Shown piece after piece: positions 31,314 through 38,953 of a stretch of DNA of 64,000 nt. The stretch comes from ZC4RG30 sp040508085 (GTDB taxonomy: Bacteria > Pseudomonadota > Gammaproteobacteria > Steroidobacterales > Steroidobacteraceae). How positions within the stretch are numbered: the stretch's first letter is position 1; the number at the start of each line of letters is the position of its first letter. A model generated the notes under the pieces. The model ran no database searches, was not told where the DNA came from, and worked only from the letters and a program-made list of their open reading frames with translations. The stretch covers positions 1 through 64,000 of the forward strand of contig JBEVNO010000161.1 of assembly GCA_040508085.1 (NCBI GenBank). The letters run 5' to 3'. Both the position numbers and the translations under genes were made by a program.

Positions 31314-33866
31314 ATGGCTGACGTCACCGTCGCACAATTTGCCGATGTACTGAAAGTTCCGGTCGACCGGCTGCTCGTGCAGCTGGAACAGGCTGGCATC
31401 ACCGTTTCGAGCGCTGACGACAAGATCAGCGACGAGGCGAAGATGGAGCTGCTTACGCACCTGCGCAAGAGCCATGGCAGCGCAGAGGAGGCCGCCGCGC
31501 CACGCAAGATCACGCTGAAGCGTAAGGAACAGAGTGAGCTGAAGCTGGCCAGCCCGCAGGGCCGCGCCCGCACCGTGAACGTGGAAGTGCGCCGCAAGCA
31601 CACCTACGTGAAGCGCGACGTGATCGAGGAACAGGCGCGCGCGCAGCAGGACGTGGTCGAGCAGAAGCGCAAGGAAGTCGAGGCCGCGCAGCAGCTGGAA
31701 GTCGAGAAGGTCGAGGCCGAGCGCCGCGAACAGGAGCGCGTGGAGCAGGAAAACCTCCGCCGCGTCGAGGAAGAGCAGCAGCGCCTGCGCCAGGCGGAGG
31801 AGACACGCCGCGCGCAGGAGCAGCGTGAGCGCGAGGAAGCCGAGCGCGCCCGCCGCCCTGGCGAGACGCAGCGCCCGCCCGAAGCGGCCGCGCCACGCGT
31901 CGAGGCGAAGGTGGAGCATGCGCCCGCGCATCGCAAGCCGGTGACCGAAGCACCCCGCGCCGCGGCGCCTGGTACCCGCTACGGCCGCCAGGAACTGCAT
32001 GTGGCCGGTGGCGATGGCTCGCGCTTCAAGAAGAAGAAGCCGATGCGCATGCGCGGCCGTCCGTCGCATTCCGATGGCGAGCAGAAGCATGGCTTTGAAA
32101 TGCCCACCGCGCCGCAGCGGCGCGAGGTGGCCATCGGCGAGACCATCACGGTTGCGGAGCTTGCCCAGCGCATGGCCGTCAAAGCCACCGAAGTGATCAA
32201 GGCGCTGATGAGCCTGGGCGTGATGGCCACGATCAACCAGACCATCGACCAGGACACCGCTGTGCTGGTCATCGAAGAGATGGGCCACCAGGCCAAGCTG
32301 GTCAAGGAAAACGAGATCGAGGAAGACATCCAGGGCGCCGGAGCGCAGTCCGAAGAGCTGCCGCGTCCACCCGTGGTCACCGTCATGGGTCATGTCGACC
32401 ATGGCAAGACTTCGCTGCTGGATTACATCCGGCGCGCCAAGGTTGCGGCGGGCGAAGCCGGTGGCATCACGCAGCATATCGGCGCCTACCACGTCGAAAC
32501 GCCGCGCGGTGTCGTCACATTCCTGGATACCCCGGGCCACGCGGCGTTCACTGCCATGCGCGCCCGTGGCGCCAAGGCCACCGACGTGGTGGTGCTGGTG
32601 GTGGCGGCCGACGATGGCGTGATGCCGCAGACGATCGAGGCCATTCAGCATGCGCGCGCCGCCGGCGTGCCCATGGTCGTGGCCGTGAACAAGATCGACA
32701 AACCCGACGCGGACCAGGAAAAGGTGCGCACGGAGTTGTCGCAGCACGAAGTGATCTCCGAAGCCTGGGGTGGCAGTGACATCTTCGTGCCGGTCTCTGC
32801 CCGCACGGGGCAGGGCATCGATGAGTTGCTCGAGGCCATCCTGCTGCAGTCGGAAGTGATGGAGCTGAAGGCTCCGCGCGGCGGGCTGGCCTCCGGAATC
32901 GTCATCGAATCCAGTGTCGAGAAGGGCCGTGGCGCCGTGGCGACAGTGCTGGTCAAGCGCGGCACCTTGCGGCTGGGCGATCCCATCCTCGCCGGCCAGC
33001 AGTTCGGGCGCGTGCGTGCCATGTTCGACGAGACCGGCAAGCCGGTCAAAGAGGCGCTGCCGTCGATGCCCGTGGTAGTGCTGGGCCTCACCGGCGCACC
33101 TAATGCGGGTGATGATCTGCTGGTGGTCGAGAGCGACCGCAAGGCGCGCGAGGTGGCACTGCATCGCCAGAGCCGCAGCCGCGATACACGCGTCGCCGGC
33201 CGCATGTCGGCCACCGCCGAGGACGTCTTCACCCAGATGGAAGAGGCCAAGGCCAGCGTCATCCCGGTGCTGGTGCGCACGGATGTGCAGGGCAGCGCCG
33301 AGGCGTTGCGCGATGCGCTGAAGAAGCTCTCCACCGACGAGGTGCAGGTCAAGGTGCTGGGTGCGACCGTGGGCGGCATCACCGCCTCGGACATCCAGCT
33401 GGCAGCGGCATCCAAGGCCCAGGTCATCGGCTTCAACGTGCGTGCGGATTCCTCCGCCCGCGATGCGATGAAGGAGACCGGCGTCCAGGTGCGTTACTAC
33501 AGCATCATTTACGAAGTCATCGACGACATCAAAGCGATGATGAGCGGCATGCTGGCGCCGGAGATCAAGGAGACGATCGTCGGTGTGGCGCAGGTGCGCG
33601 AGGTGTTCCGCTCCAGCAAGTTCGGCGTTGTCGCCGGCTGCCTGGTCATGGAAGGCACGGTCAAGCGCAACAACCCCATCCGTGTGCTGCGCGACAGCGT
33701 GGTGATCTTCGAAGGGGCGCTGGAATCCCTGCGCCGCTTCAAGGACGAGGCGGCCGAGGTGCGCGCGGGTACCGAGTGCGGCATCGGCGTGAAGGATTAC
33801 CAGGACGTGCGCGTGGGCGACCAGATCGAGTGCTTCTCGCGCGTCAGCGTCGCGCGCACGATCTGA
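31314..33866 (+). CDS. infB: Translation initiation factor IF-2
   Basis: IF-2 is the GTPase that positions fMet-tRNA on the 30S subunit. The 850-aa protein has an N-terminal IF2-N domain (about 1-55), a highly charged Arg/Glu helical linker (about 110-185) that accounts for much of the length, a second IF2-N module (about 275-330), and the G domain with GHVDHGKTS, DTPGHAAF and NKIDKPDAD motifs, followed by the two beta-barrels and the C-terminal domain that bind the ribosome and fMet-tRNA. An 18-base gap separates it from nusA. Confidence 0.97.
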   Translation: MADVTVAQFADVLKVPVDRLLVQLEQAGITVSSADDKISDEAKMELLTHLRKSHGSAEEAAAPRKITLKRKEQSELKLASPQGRARTVNVEVRRKHTYVKRDVIEEQARAQQDVVEQKRKEVEAAQQLEVEKVEAERREQERVEQENLRRVEEEQQRLRQAEETRRAQEQREREEAERARRPGETQRPPEAAAPRVEAKVEHAPAHRKPVTEAPRAAAPGTRYGRQELHVAGGDGSRFKKKKPMRMRGRPSHSDGEQKHGFEMPTAPQRREVAIGETITVAELAQRMAVKATEVIKALMSLGVMATINQTIDQDTAVLVIEEMGHQAKLVKENEIEEDIQGAGAQSEELPRPPVVTVMGHVDHGKTSLLDYIRRAKVAAGEAGGITQHIGAYHVETPRGVVTFLDTPGHAAFTAMRARGAKATDVVVLVVAADDGVMPQTIEAIQHARAAGVPMVVAVNKIDKPDADQEKVRTELSQHEVISEAWGGSDIFVPVSARTGQGIDELLEAILLQSEVMELKAPRGGLASGIVIESSVEKGRGAVATVLVKRGTLRLGDPILAGQQFGRVRAMFDETGKPVKEALPSMPVVVLGLTGAPNAGDDLLVVESDRKAREVALHRQSRSRDTRVAGRMSATAEDVFTQMEEAKASVIPVLVRTDVQGSAEALRDALKKLSTDEVQVKVLGATVGGITASDIQLAAASKAQVIGFNVRADSSARDAMKETGVQVRYYSIIYEVIDDIKAMMSGMLAPEIKETIVGVAQVREVFRSSKFGVVAGCLVMEGTVKRNNPIRVLRDSVVIFEGALESLRRFKDEAAEVRAGTECGIGVKDYQDVRVGDQIECFSRVSVARTI

Positions 33867-33874
33867 GCCCCGAC

Positions 33875-34243
33875 GTGGCCGGACGCACCCCCGGGGGCAG
33901 TGGTCGCCTGCAGCGCATGGAAGCGCAGATGCAGCGTGTGCTCGCCGAGATGATCCCGCGCGAGGTGAAGGATCCGCGCGTGGGTCCGGTCACCATCACC
34001 CAGGTGGCGCTGGCGCGGGATCTGTCCGAGGCGCAGGTTTATTTCGTGCCATTTGGCACGGCGGGTTCCCACCCCGAGGCCCTGCAGGGGCTGCGCGCGG
34101 CTGCCGGCTTCCTGCGCGGCGAGGTCGGCCGCAGGGTGGGCCTGCGGCATGCGCCGCGCCTGGCTTTCGTGCTGGATGAATCGTTCGATCGGGCCGCGCA
34201 GCTCACCGCACTGATCGACTCCGCCAACAAGCCGCGCGACTAG
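33875..34243 (+). CDS. rbfA: Ribosome-binding factor A
   Basis: RbfA is a small KH-fold protein needed for late 30S maturation and cold growth. The GTG at 33875, 8 bases after infB, gives 122 aa starting with the basic stretch typical of the family; starts further upstream lie inside infB. Family sequence is clear: MQRVLAEMIPREVKDPRVG, VTITQVALARDLSEAQVYF and LRHAPRLAFVLDESFDRA. An intrinsic terminator follows, so truB, usually next, is cut off from this transcript. Confidence 0.93.
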   Translation: MAGRTPGGSGRLQRMEAQMQRVLAEMIPREVKDPRVGPVTITQVALARDLSEAQVYFVPFGTAGSHPEALQGLRAAAGFLRGEVGRRVGLRHAPRLAFVLDESFDRAAQLTALIDSANKPRD

Positions 34244-34267
34244 CACTGAGCATTTGCGCTGGCACGG

Positions 34268-34289
34268 GCCCCGCCATGCGGGGCTTTTT
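34268..34289 (+). terminator. Intrinsic terminator after rbfA
   Basis: GCCCCGC (34268-34274) pairs with GCGGGGC (34278-34284) around CAT, followed by TTTTT (34285-34289). It closes the rimP-nusA-infB-rbfA operon just before the Pho-box region. Confidence 0.9.
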
Positions 34290-34297
34290 CATTTGTG

Positions 34298-34337
34298 CTG
34301 TCTTGCAGTTGTCTTGCAACTGTCACCCCGCTGTCAT
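34298..34337 (+). promoter_or_regulatory. Tandem Pho boxes (four PhoB half-sites)
   Basis: Four 7-base units start at 34298, 34309, 34320 and 34331, exactly 11 bases apart: CTGTCTT, TTGTCTT, CTGTCAC and CTGTCAT. The PhoB consensus is two CTGTCAT-like units separated by 4 bases, so this is two complete Pho boxes in tandem. A weak -10 candidate (TATGCG) starts at 34351, and the TonB receptor ATG is 51 bases after the last unit. Strong pattern; binding is inferred. Confidence 0.75.
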
Positions 34338-34388
34338 GGCGTGAATCGAGTATGCGCGGCCTGACCCGCCCATCACTTCGGACCATTC

Positions 34389-36623
34389 ATGAACAATGCT
34401 GTTGCCCGTGCTGTCTCCTTCGCGCTGATTGCCGCCGCCATTTCCCCAGCTTTCGCCGACGACGACGCCATCGTGCTCGATGAGGTGGTGGTCACAGCGC
34501 AGAAACGCGAAACCAACCTGCAGGACACCCCCATCTCCGTGTCGGTGCTGACTGCAGATGGCCTGGATGATCGCCACGCGATCTCGTTGGCAAGCCTGTC
34601 GGACGGGGCCATCCCGTCACTGCGTGTTTCGCCATTTGGTACCCGCTCCTCGGCACTCAACATCGGAATCCGTGGCATCGGTGCCTCCGGTGATGCCAAC
34701 CAGCCGGCCCGCGATGCGGGCGTGGGCGTGTATGTGGATGGCGTATTCCTGGGCCGCGCGCAGGGCCTGGGCACTGCGCTCTACGACGTGGAGCGCATCG
34801 AGGTGCTCAAGGGGCCGCAGGGCACCCTGTTCGGCCGCAATACCGAGGGCGGCGCCATCAGCATCGTGACCCGGGCGCCCAGTGGCCAGTTCCATCTGGA
34901 TACGAGCTTCGGCGTCACCAATTTCGACGGCTACCACAGCACGGTGCATCTGGACCTGCCCAAGGTGGGCGATTTCAGTTTCAAGATCGATGGCCTGCTG
35001 AACAAGCGCGGCGGCACCACCGACAACCCGATGCGGGGCGAGCGCGATTTCAACTCCTACGACAAACGCGGCGTGCGCATTACGGGGTTATGGCAGCCGG
35101 CGGAGAATTTCGATGCCACGTATGCCTATGACAATTCCTACGATGCCACCACGCCGTACCATGCGCAGTTGCTGGTAGCCGGTCCGTTCGCCAGCCCGCT
35201 GCAGCGTGCCGGCGCATCGCAGGACCGGCGGGACGATGCCATCCTCGGTGGCATCCAGGAGGACAATGTCGGCAGGACCAGCGGTCACCTGCTGGTCCTC
35301 GACTGGGCATTGGCCGAGGACCTGCGGCTGAAATCCATCAGCTCGTACCGCGACCTGGAACAGGGCCAGTTCGACCAGGGCCTGATCGATGCCATCTCGA
35401 CCTTCGCACCCAACGGCACCTTCGGGCGCTACAGCCTGGCGCAGGTGTGGCAGCACCAGTACAGCGAGGAGCTGCAACTGATCGGACACACCGACCAGGT
35501 GCAGTACGTGGGCGGCGCGTTCTACTACAAGGAATCGGTTGGCGACAATGCCCAGACGCCGCTGACCAACCTGTGGAATGCCACCGGCACCGGCTATACG
35601 GTGAACCCGGCATATGCGCCGCTGGACCTCAGCCGCGTGACGGTGGACCGCGCCAGCCGCGCCTGGACGGAAAGCCTCGGGCTGTTCGGCCAGGCAACCT
35701 GGACTCCGGCGGCTGCACAGAGCCTGCACCTGACAGCCGGCGGCCGCTACACCAAGGATGACAAGAACGGGCGACTGCACACCTTGAATGGCGCTGCGTC
35801 GGCGCTGGCGTTCGATGATTCGTGGAGCCGCTTCGATCCGATGATCAACGTGGCCTTTGATCTGGGCGATGCCGCGATGGTCTATGGCAAGTGGAGCACG
35901 GGCTTCAAATCCGGCGGCGCCAATTCGCGCTCGCTGACCTACCGCGCCTTTTCTCCCGAGGAAGTGACCGCCTTCGAGCTGGGCCTGAAGAGCCAGTTCT
36001 GGGACAACCGCGCGCGTTTCAATCTCGCCTTGTTCGATTCGGAGATCAAGGACAAGCAGATGGATTTCTACTTCCCCTTCGGCGTGGGCGGTTCACCGCG
36101 CACGGTGTCCGATACCACCAATGCCAGGACCAAGGGCAAGTCGCGTGGCGGCGAGTTCGAGTTCAGCATTGTTCCGGTCAGCAACCTCACCCTGGGCCTG
36201 AACTACACGCTTACGGACATCGATGCGCTGCGCGCGCCGAACCCTTATGTGGCCGGGAACCCGCTGGCGACCGTGCTGCCGCTGTATGCCCCGAAAAAGG
36301 CCGGCAGCGTCACCGTGGACTACCGCGTGCCCATGGGCGCCAGTGCGCTGAAGTTCCACGTCGATGGCAACTGGTCCGATGGCTACTACACCAGCGAGAT
36401 CGAGCAGACGCTGACCGACAGCTCTTTCGTCGTGAATGCGCGCGTCGCATTGGTGGAGCTGCCGCTGAACGAGCTGGGCGCCACGGCGGAATTCGCGCTC
36501 TGGGCGCGCAACCTGCTCGACGAGGAACACCTGCAGCACAAGAGCACCAGTGCCTCGCTGGGCACCTACGGCATCTTCAACGACCCGCGCACCTACGGCA
36601 TCGAAGCGCGCATCCGTTTCTGA
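34389..36623 (+). CDS. TonB-dependent outer-membrane receptor, probably phosphate-regulated
   Basis: A 744-aa receptor with a signal peptide (about 1-23, ending AFA-D). The TonB-box region DEVVVTAQKR is at 31-40. The plug domain carries RGIGASGDANQPARDAGVGV, the DVERIEVLKGPQGTLFGRNT block and GGAISIVTRAP, all typical of Xanthomonas/Caulobacter-type receptors. A 22-strand barrel ends in the aromatic terminal IEARIRF. It imports an unidentified substrate using TonB energy. The four Pho half-sites upstream and the phosphatase gene 9 bases downstream suggest that it takes up a phosphorus-containing compound or a phosphatase product. That is inference; the sequence class alone says nothing about ligand. 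Confidence 0.9.
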   Translation: MNNAVARAVSFALIAAAISPAFADDDAIVLDEVVVTAQKRETNLQDTPISVSVLTADGLDDRHAISLASLSDGAIPSLRVSPFGTRSSALNIGIRGIGASGDANQPARDAGVGVYVDGVFLGRAQGLGTALYDVERIEVLKGPQGTLFGRNTEGGAISIVTRAPSGQFHLDTSFGVTNFDGYHSTVHLDLPKVGDFSFKIDGLLNKRGGTTDNPMRGERDFNSYDKRGVRITGLWQPAENFDATYAYDNSYDATTPYHAQLLVAGPFASPLQRAGASQDRRDDAILGGIQEDNVGRTSGHLLVLDWALAEDLRLKSISSYRDLEQGQFDQGLIDAISTFAPNGTFGRYSLAQVWQHQYSEELQLIGHTDQVQYVGGAFYYKESVGDNAQTPLTNLWNATGTGYTVNPAYAPLDLSRVTVDRASRAWTESLGLFGQATWTPAAAQSLHLTAGGRYTKDDKNGRLHTLNGAASALAFDDSWSRFDPMINVAFDLGDAAMVYGKWSTGFKSGGANSRSLTYRAFSPEEVTAFELGLKSQFWDNRARFNLALFDSEIKDKQMDFYFPFGVGGSPRTVSDTTNARTKGKSRGGEFEFSIVPVSNLTLGLNYTLTDIDALRAPNPYVAGNPLATVLPLYAPKKAGSVTVDYRVPMGASALKFHVDGNWSDGYYTSEIEQTLTDSSFVVNARVALVELPLNELGATAEFALWARNLLDEEHLQHKSTSASLGTYGIFNDPRTYGIEARIRF

Positions 36624-36632
36624 GGGGACATC

Positions 36633-37523
36633 ATGAAATACCTGGATCATCGTATTGTCGTCCGTTCCGCGCTGATCGCAGCGCTGGCCCTGGCCGGGTG
36701 CGCGACGCAGCCCGCGCAGCAGCCTGTCGCCAGCGTCAGCAGCACGCTGGCTGCGGCGCAGGCCACGCCGGCGGCGGCCGATGCCGCCCGTCTGGTGCCG
36801 GTGCAGGGCGCGCTGAATGTGCGTACCTTCGCGAATCTGAAGGGCCGCCACGGCGCTATTCCGGCCAGCAGCTTCATCCGTGCGGCGGACCTGAACCGCC
36901 TCACTCCCGCCGACCGCGATGTACTGGCGGCTGCGGGTGTGGTGCTGGACGTGGATCTGCGCACCGCCGATGAGGCGAGTTCCGCACCGGACCTGCTGGC
37001 GCAGGATGCCCGCTTCCGCTACACCCGCGTCTCGCTGCTGGGTGCGGAGAAGATCGACCTGAACAACATGCCTGACACGCTCGCGCAGGGCTATGTGCAG
37101 TGGCTGTCGTCCAATCAGGCGCAGTTCCGGCAGGTGTTCCAGTCCATCGCCGCGCAGCAGGACGGCACCGTGCTGTTCCACTGCACCGCCGGCAAGGACC
37201 GCACCGGCATGATCGCTGCCACGCTGCTGTCGCTGGCCGGCGTGCCGCGCAGCGAGATCGTGCACAACTACGCGATTTCCGCGCACTACCTGCAGCCGAT
37301 GATGGGTGACCAGGCGCAGATGGCGGCGAGCAATCCGCAGCTGGCCGAGATGATGAGGAACCCCAAGATCGCCGCGATGCGCGGTTCGCCGCCAGAGGCC
37401 ATCGAGGCTTTCCTGGATGCCATGGACAGGCACTACGGCGGCGCGCACAACTACCTGAAGACCATCGGTCTCAGCGCTGCCGAAATCCACAACCTGCAGG
37501 TGCGCCTGGGCCAGTCCCACTGA
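36633..37523 (+). CDS. Lipoprotein tyrosine/phosphoester phosphatase (IphP type)
   Basis: A 296-aa protein with a lipobox L20-A-G-C23 after a hydrophobic signal, so it is likely a lipoprotein facing the periplasm. The catalytic P-loop HCTAGKDRTG places the nucleophile at C184 and the phosphate-binding arginine at R190, matching the IphP-like dual-specificity family (also related to cysteine phytases). The N-terminal ALNVRTFANLKGRHGAIP and VDLRTADEASS segments are also typical of that family. The general acid Asp is probably in the QGYVQW/VLDVDLRT region but cannot be fixed by eye. It is 9 bases after the TonB receptor and should share its Pho-controlled transcript. The substrate may be phosphoproteins or small phosphoesters. 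Confidence 0.85.
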   Translation: MKYLDHRIVVRSALIAALALAGCATQPAQQPVASVSSTLAAAQATPAAADAARLVPVQGALNVRTFANLKGRHGAIPASSFIRAADLNRLTPADRDVLAAAGVVLDVDLRTADEASSAPDLLAQDARFRYTRVSLLGAEKIDLNNMPDTLAQGYVQWLSSNQAQFRQVFQSIAAQQDGTVLFHCTAGKDRTGMIAATLLSLAGVPRSEIVHNYAISAHYLQPMMGDQAQMAASNPQLAEMMRNPKIAAMRGSPPEAIEAFLDAMDRHYGGAHNYLKTIGLSAAEIHNLQVRLGQSH

Positions 37524-37601
37524 CCCCATTTTTCGCCATTTTCGGGGGGCGGGGCATTGCGGGTACTATCGCCGACCTTTGCTGATCCGCGATGACCCGC
37601 C

Positions 37602-38510
37602 ATGCCGCACGGCATCCTGCTCCTCGACAAGCCCCTGGGACTGAGCTCCAACGCCGCCGTGCAGCGTGTGCGCCGCGTGTTCGCGCGCGAGAAGGCGGGC
37701 CATACCGGCAGCCTTGATCCGCTCGCCACCGGCATGCTGCCCATCTGCCTGGGCGAGGCGACCAAGGTGGCCGGGTACCTGCTCGAGGGCGACAAGGAAT
37801 ACGAATTCACGATGCGCCTGGGCGAGCGCACCGCCACCGGCGACCTGGAAGGCGAAGTGGTGGAGCGCTGCGAGCCCCCGGCAGATCCGGCGGCCGCGCT
37901 GCAGGCTGTGATCCCCGCGTTCCTGGGCCCGCTGCGGCAGGTGCCGCCGATGTACTCCGCCCTGAAGCGGGAAGGCCAGCCGCTGTACCAGCTGGCCCGG
38001 CAGGGGATCGAGGTCGAGCGCGAGGCGCGCCACATCACCATCCATGATCTGCAGCTGCTGGCTGTGGAAGGCACGGAGGCCTCATTACGGGTGATCTGCT
38101 CGAAGGGCACCTATGTGCGCACGCTGGCCGAGGATCTGGCCCGGGCGGCGGGCAGCTGCGCCCACCTCAGCGCGTTGCGGCGCACCCTCGTAGCACCGTT
38201 TCCGGGCACAGCGATGGTTACGCTCGCGGCCCTTGAGGCCGACCCAGCGGCAGCCCAGCTGCTGGCGCCCGACGCCGCGGTGCCGCAATTGCCGGCAGCC
38301 GAAATCGACGCTGAAGCCACGCGGCGCGTGCGGATGGGCCAGGCGGTGGCGGCAGGTCCGGAGGCGGGCGCTGCGGTGGGCCTGGTCCGCCTGTACGGTC
38401 CCGGCCGTGTATTCCTGGGCATCGGTGAGCGCCTGATGGCCGGGAACGGCACCACGGTGCTGCTGAAGCCGGTCCGTCTTTTCAACGATTTAGGGGTGAT
38501 TACAGCTTGA
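37602..38510 (+). CDS. truB: tRNA pseudouridine-55 synthase
   Basis: TruB makes pseudouridine 55 in the T-loop of tRNAs. The 302-aa protein shows GILLLDKPLGLSSN at the start, the catalytic Asp D39 in HTGSLDPLATGMLP, CSKGTYVRTLAEDLA (given in part) and a C-terminal PUA-like region. A -10-like TACTAT at 37564-37569 may give it a promoter of its own, which it needs because rbfA is terminated upstream and the TonB receptor pair is inserted between them. rpsO follows after 63 bases with its own promoter. Confidence 0.96.
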   Translation: MPHGILLLDKPLGLSSNAAVQRVRRVFAREKAGHTGSLDPLATGMLPICLGEATKVAGYLLEGDKEYEFTMRLGERTATGDLEGEVVERCEPPADPAAALQAVIPAFLGPLRQVPPMYSALKREGQPLYQLARQGIEVEREARHITIHDLQLLAVEGTEASLRVICSKGTYVRTLAEDLARAAGSCAHLSALRRTLVAPFPGTAMVTLAALEADPAAAQLLAPDAAVPQLPAAEIDAEATRRVRMGQAVAAGPEAGAAVGLVRLYGPGRVFLGIGERLMAGNGTTVLLKPVRLFNDLGVITA

Positions 38511-38535
38511 GGCGCCCCGGGGGCGCGGGTAGAAT
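38507..38535 (+). promoter_or_regulatory. Promoter of rpsO
   Basis: TTGAGG (38507-38512), a 17-base spacer and TAGAAT (38530-38535), overlapping the truB stop. A GC-rich palindrome (GCGCCCC/GGGGCGC, 38512-38526) occupies the spacer. The GC-rich discriminator (GCCGCGC) fits growth-rate control of ribosomal genes. Confidence 0.5.
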
Positions 38536-38573
38536 GCCGCGCTTCCAAAAGGCCCAAGACGAATACATACCAG

Positions 38574-38843
38574 ATGGCACTAACGACTGAAACCAAGAGC
38601 GGCATCCTGCAGAAGTTTGGCCGCGACCCGACAGATACGGGTTCTCCTGAAGTGCAGATTGCACTGCTGTCCGAGCGCATCAGCAGCCTCGGTGGCCACT
38701 TCAATGCTCACAAGAGCGACCATTCTTCCCGCCGCGGGCTGGTGAAGATGGTGAACCAGCGCCGCAAGCTGCTGGATTACCTGAAGTCGACCAAACCACA
38801 GAAGTATCAGGAAGTCGTCGAGCGGCTGGGTCTCCGCCGCTAA
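38574..38843 (+). CDS. rpsO: 30S ribosomal protein S15
   Basis: S15 binds 16S rRNA early in 30S assembly and can bind its own leader mRNA in Escherichia coli. The 89-aa product is full length, with the conserved pieces GSPEVQIALLSERISSLGGH, HKSDHSSRRGLVKMVNQRRK and LLDYLKSTKPQKYQEVVERLGLRR (in parts). The short leader (about 30 nt) is AT-poor and shows no obvious copy of the rRNA-like pseudoknot, although I cannot test folding. pnp lies downstream after a strong hairpin, as in other gammaproteobacteria. Confidence 0.98.
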   Translation: MALTTETKSGILQKFGRDPTDTGSPEVQIALLSERISSLGGHFNAHKSDHSSRRGLVKMVNQRRKLLDYLKSTKPQKYQEVVERLGLRR

Positions 38844-38855
38844 GCCGACCAACAC

Positions 38856-38886
38856 TCGGGCCGCGCTACAAGCAAGCGCGGCCCGA
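38856..38886 (+). terminator. 12-bp hairpin between rpsO and pnp
   Basis: TCGGGCCGCGCT (38856-38867) pairs perfectly with AGCGCGGCCCGA (38875-38886) around ACAAGCA. The next bases are TTCGC, so it is at best a leaky terminator. In Escherichia coli this interval holds the rpsO terminator and an RNase III site that controls pnp; this stem fits either role. Confidence 0.65.
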
Positions 38887-38953
38887 TTCGCATGTGGCGC
38901 CGGGGATCGGGGCGCAGTGCGCAAACGTATCTAATTCTCGAGGTCAAGCAATC

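Noticed and set aside
29727..33164. 1145-codon open frame antisense to nusA and infB
   Set aside because: Its codons mirror the third-position GC bias of two certain genes; the product is His/Leu/Arg-rich low-complexity sequence with no motif or RBS. Similar long antisense frames lie opposite glmM/tpiA, nuoG/nuoH, the DUF1592 gene and thrA.
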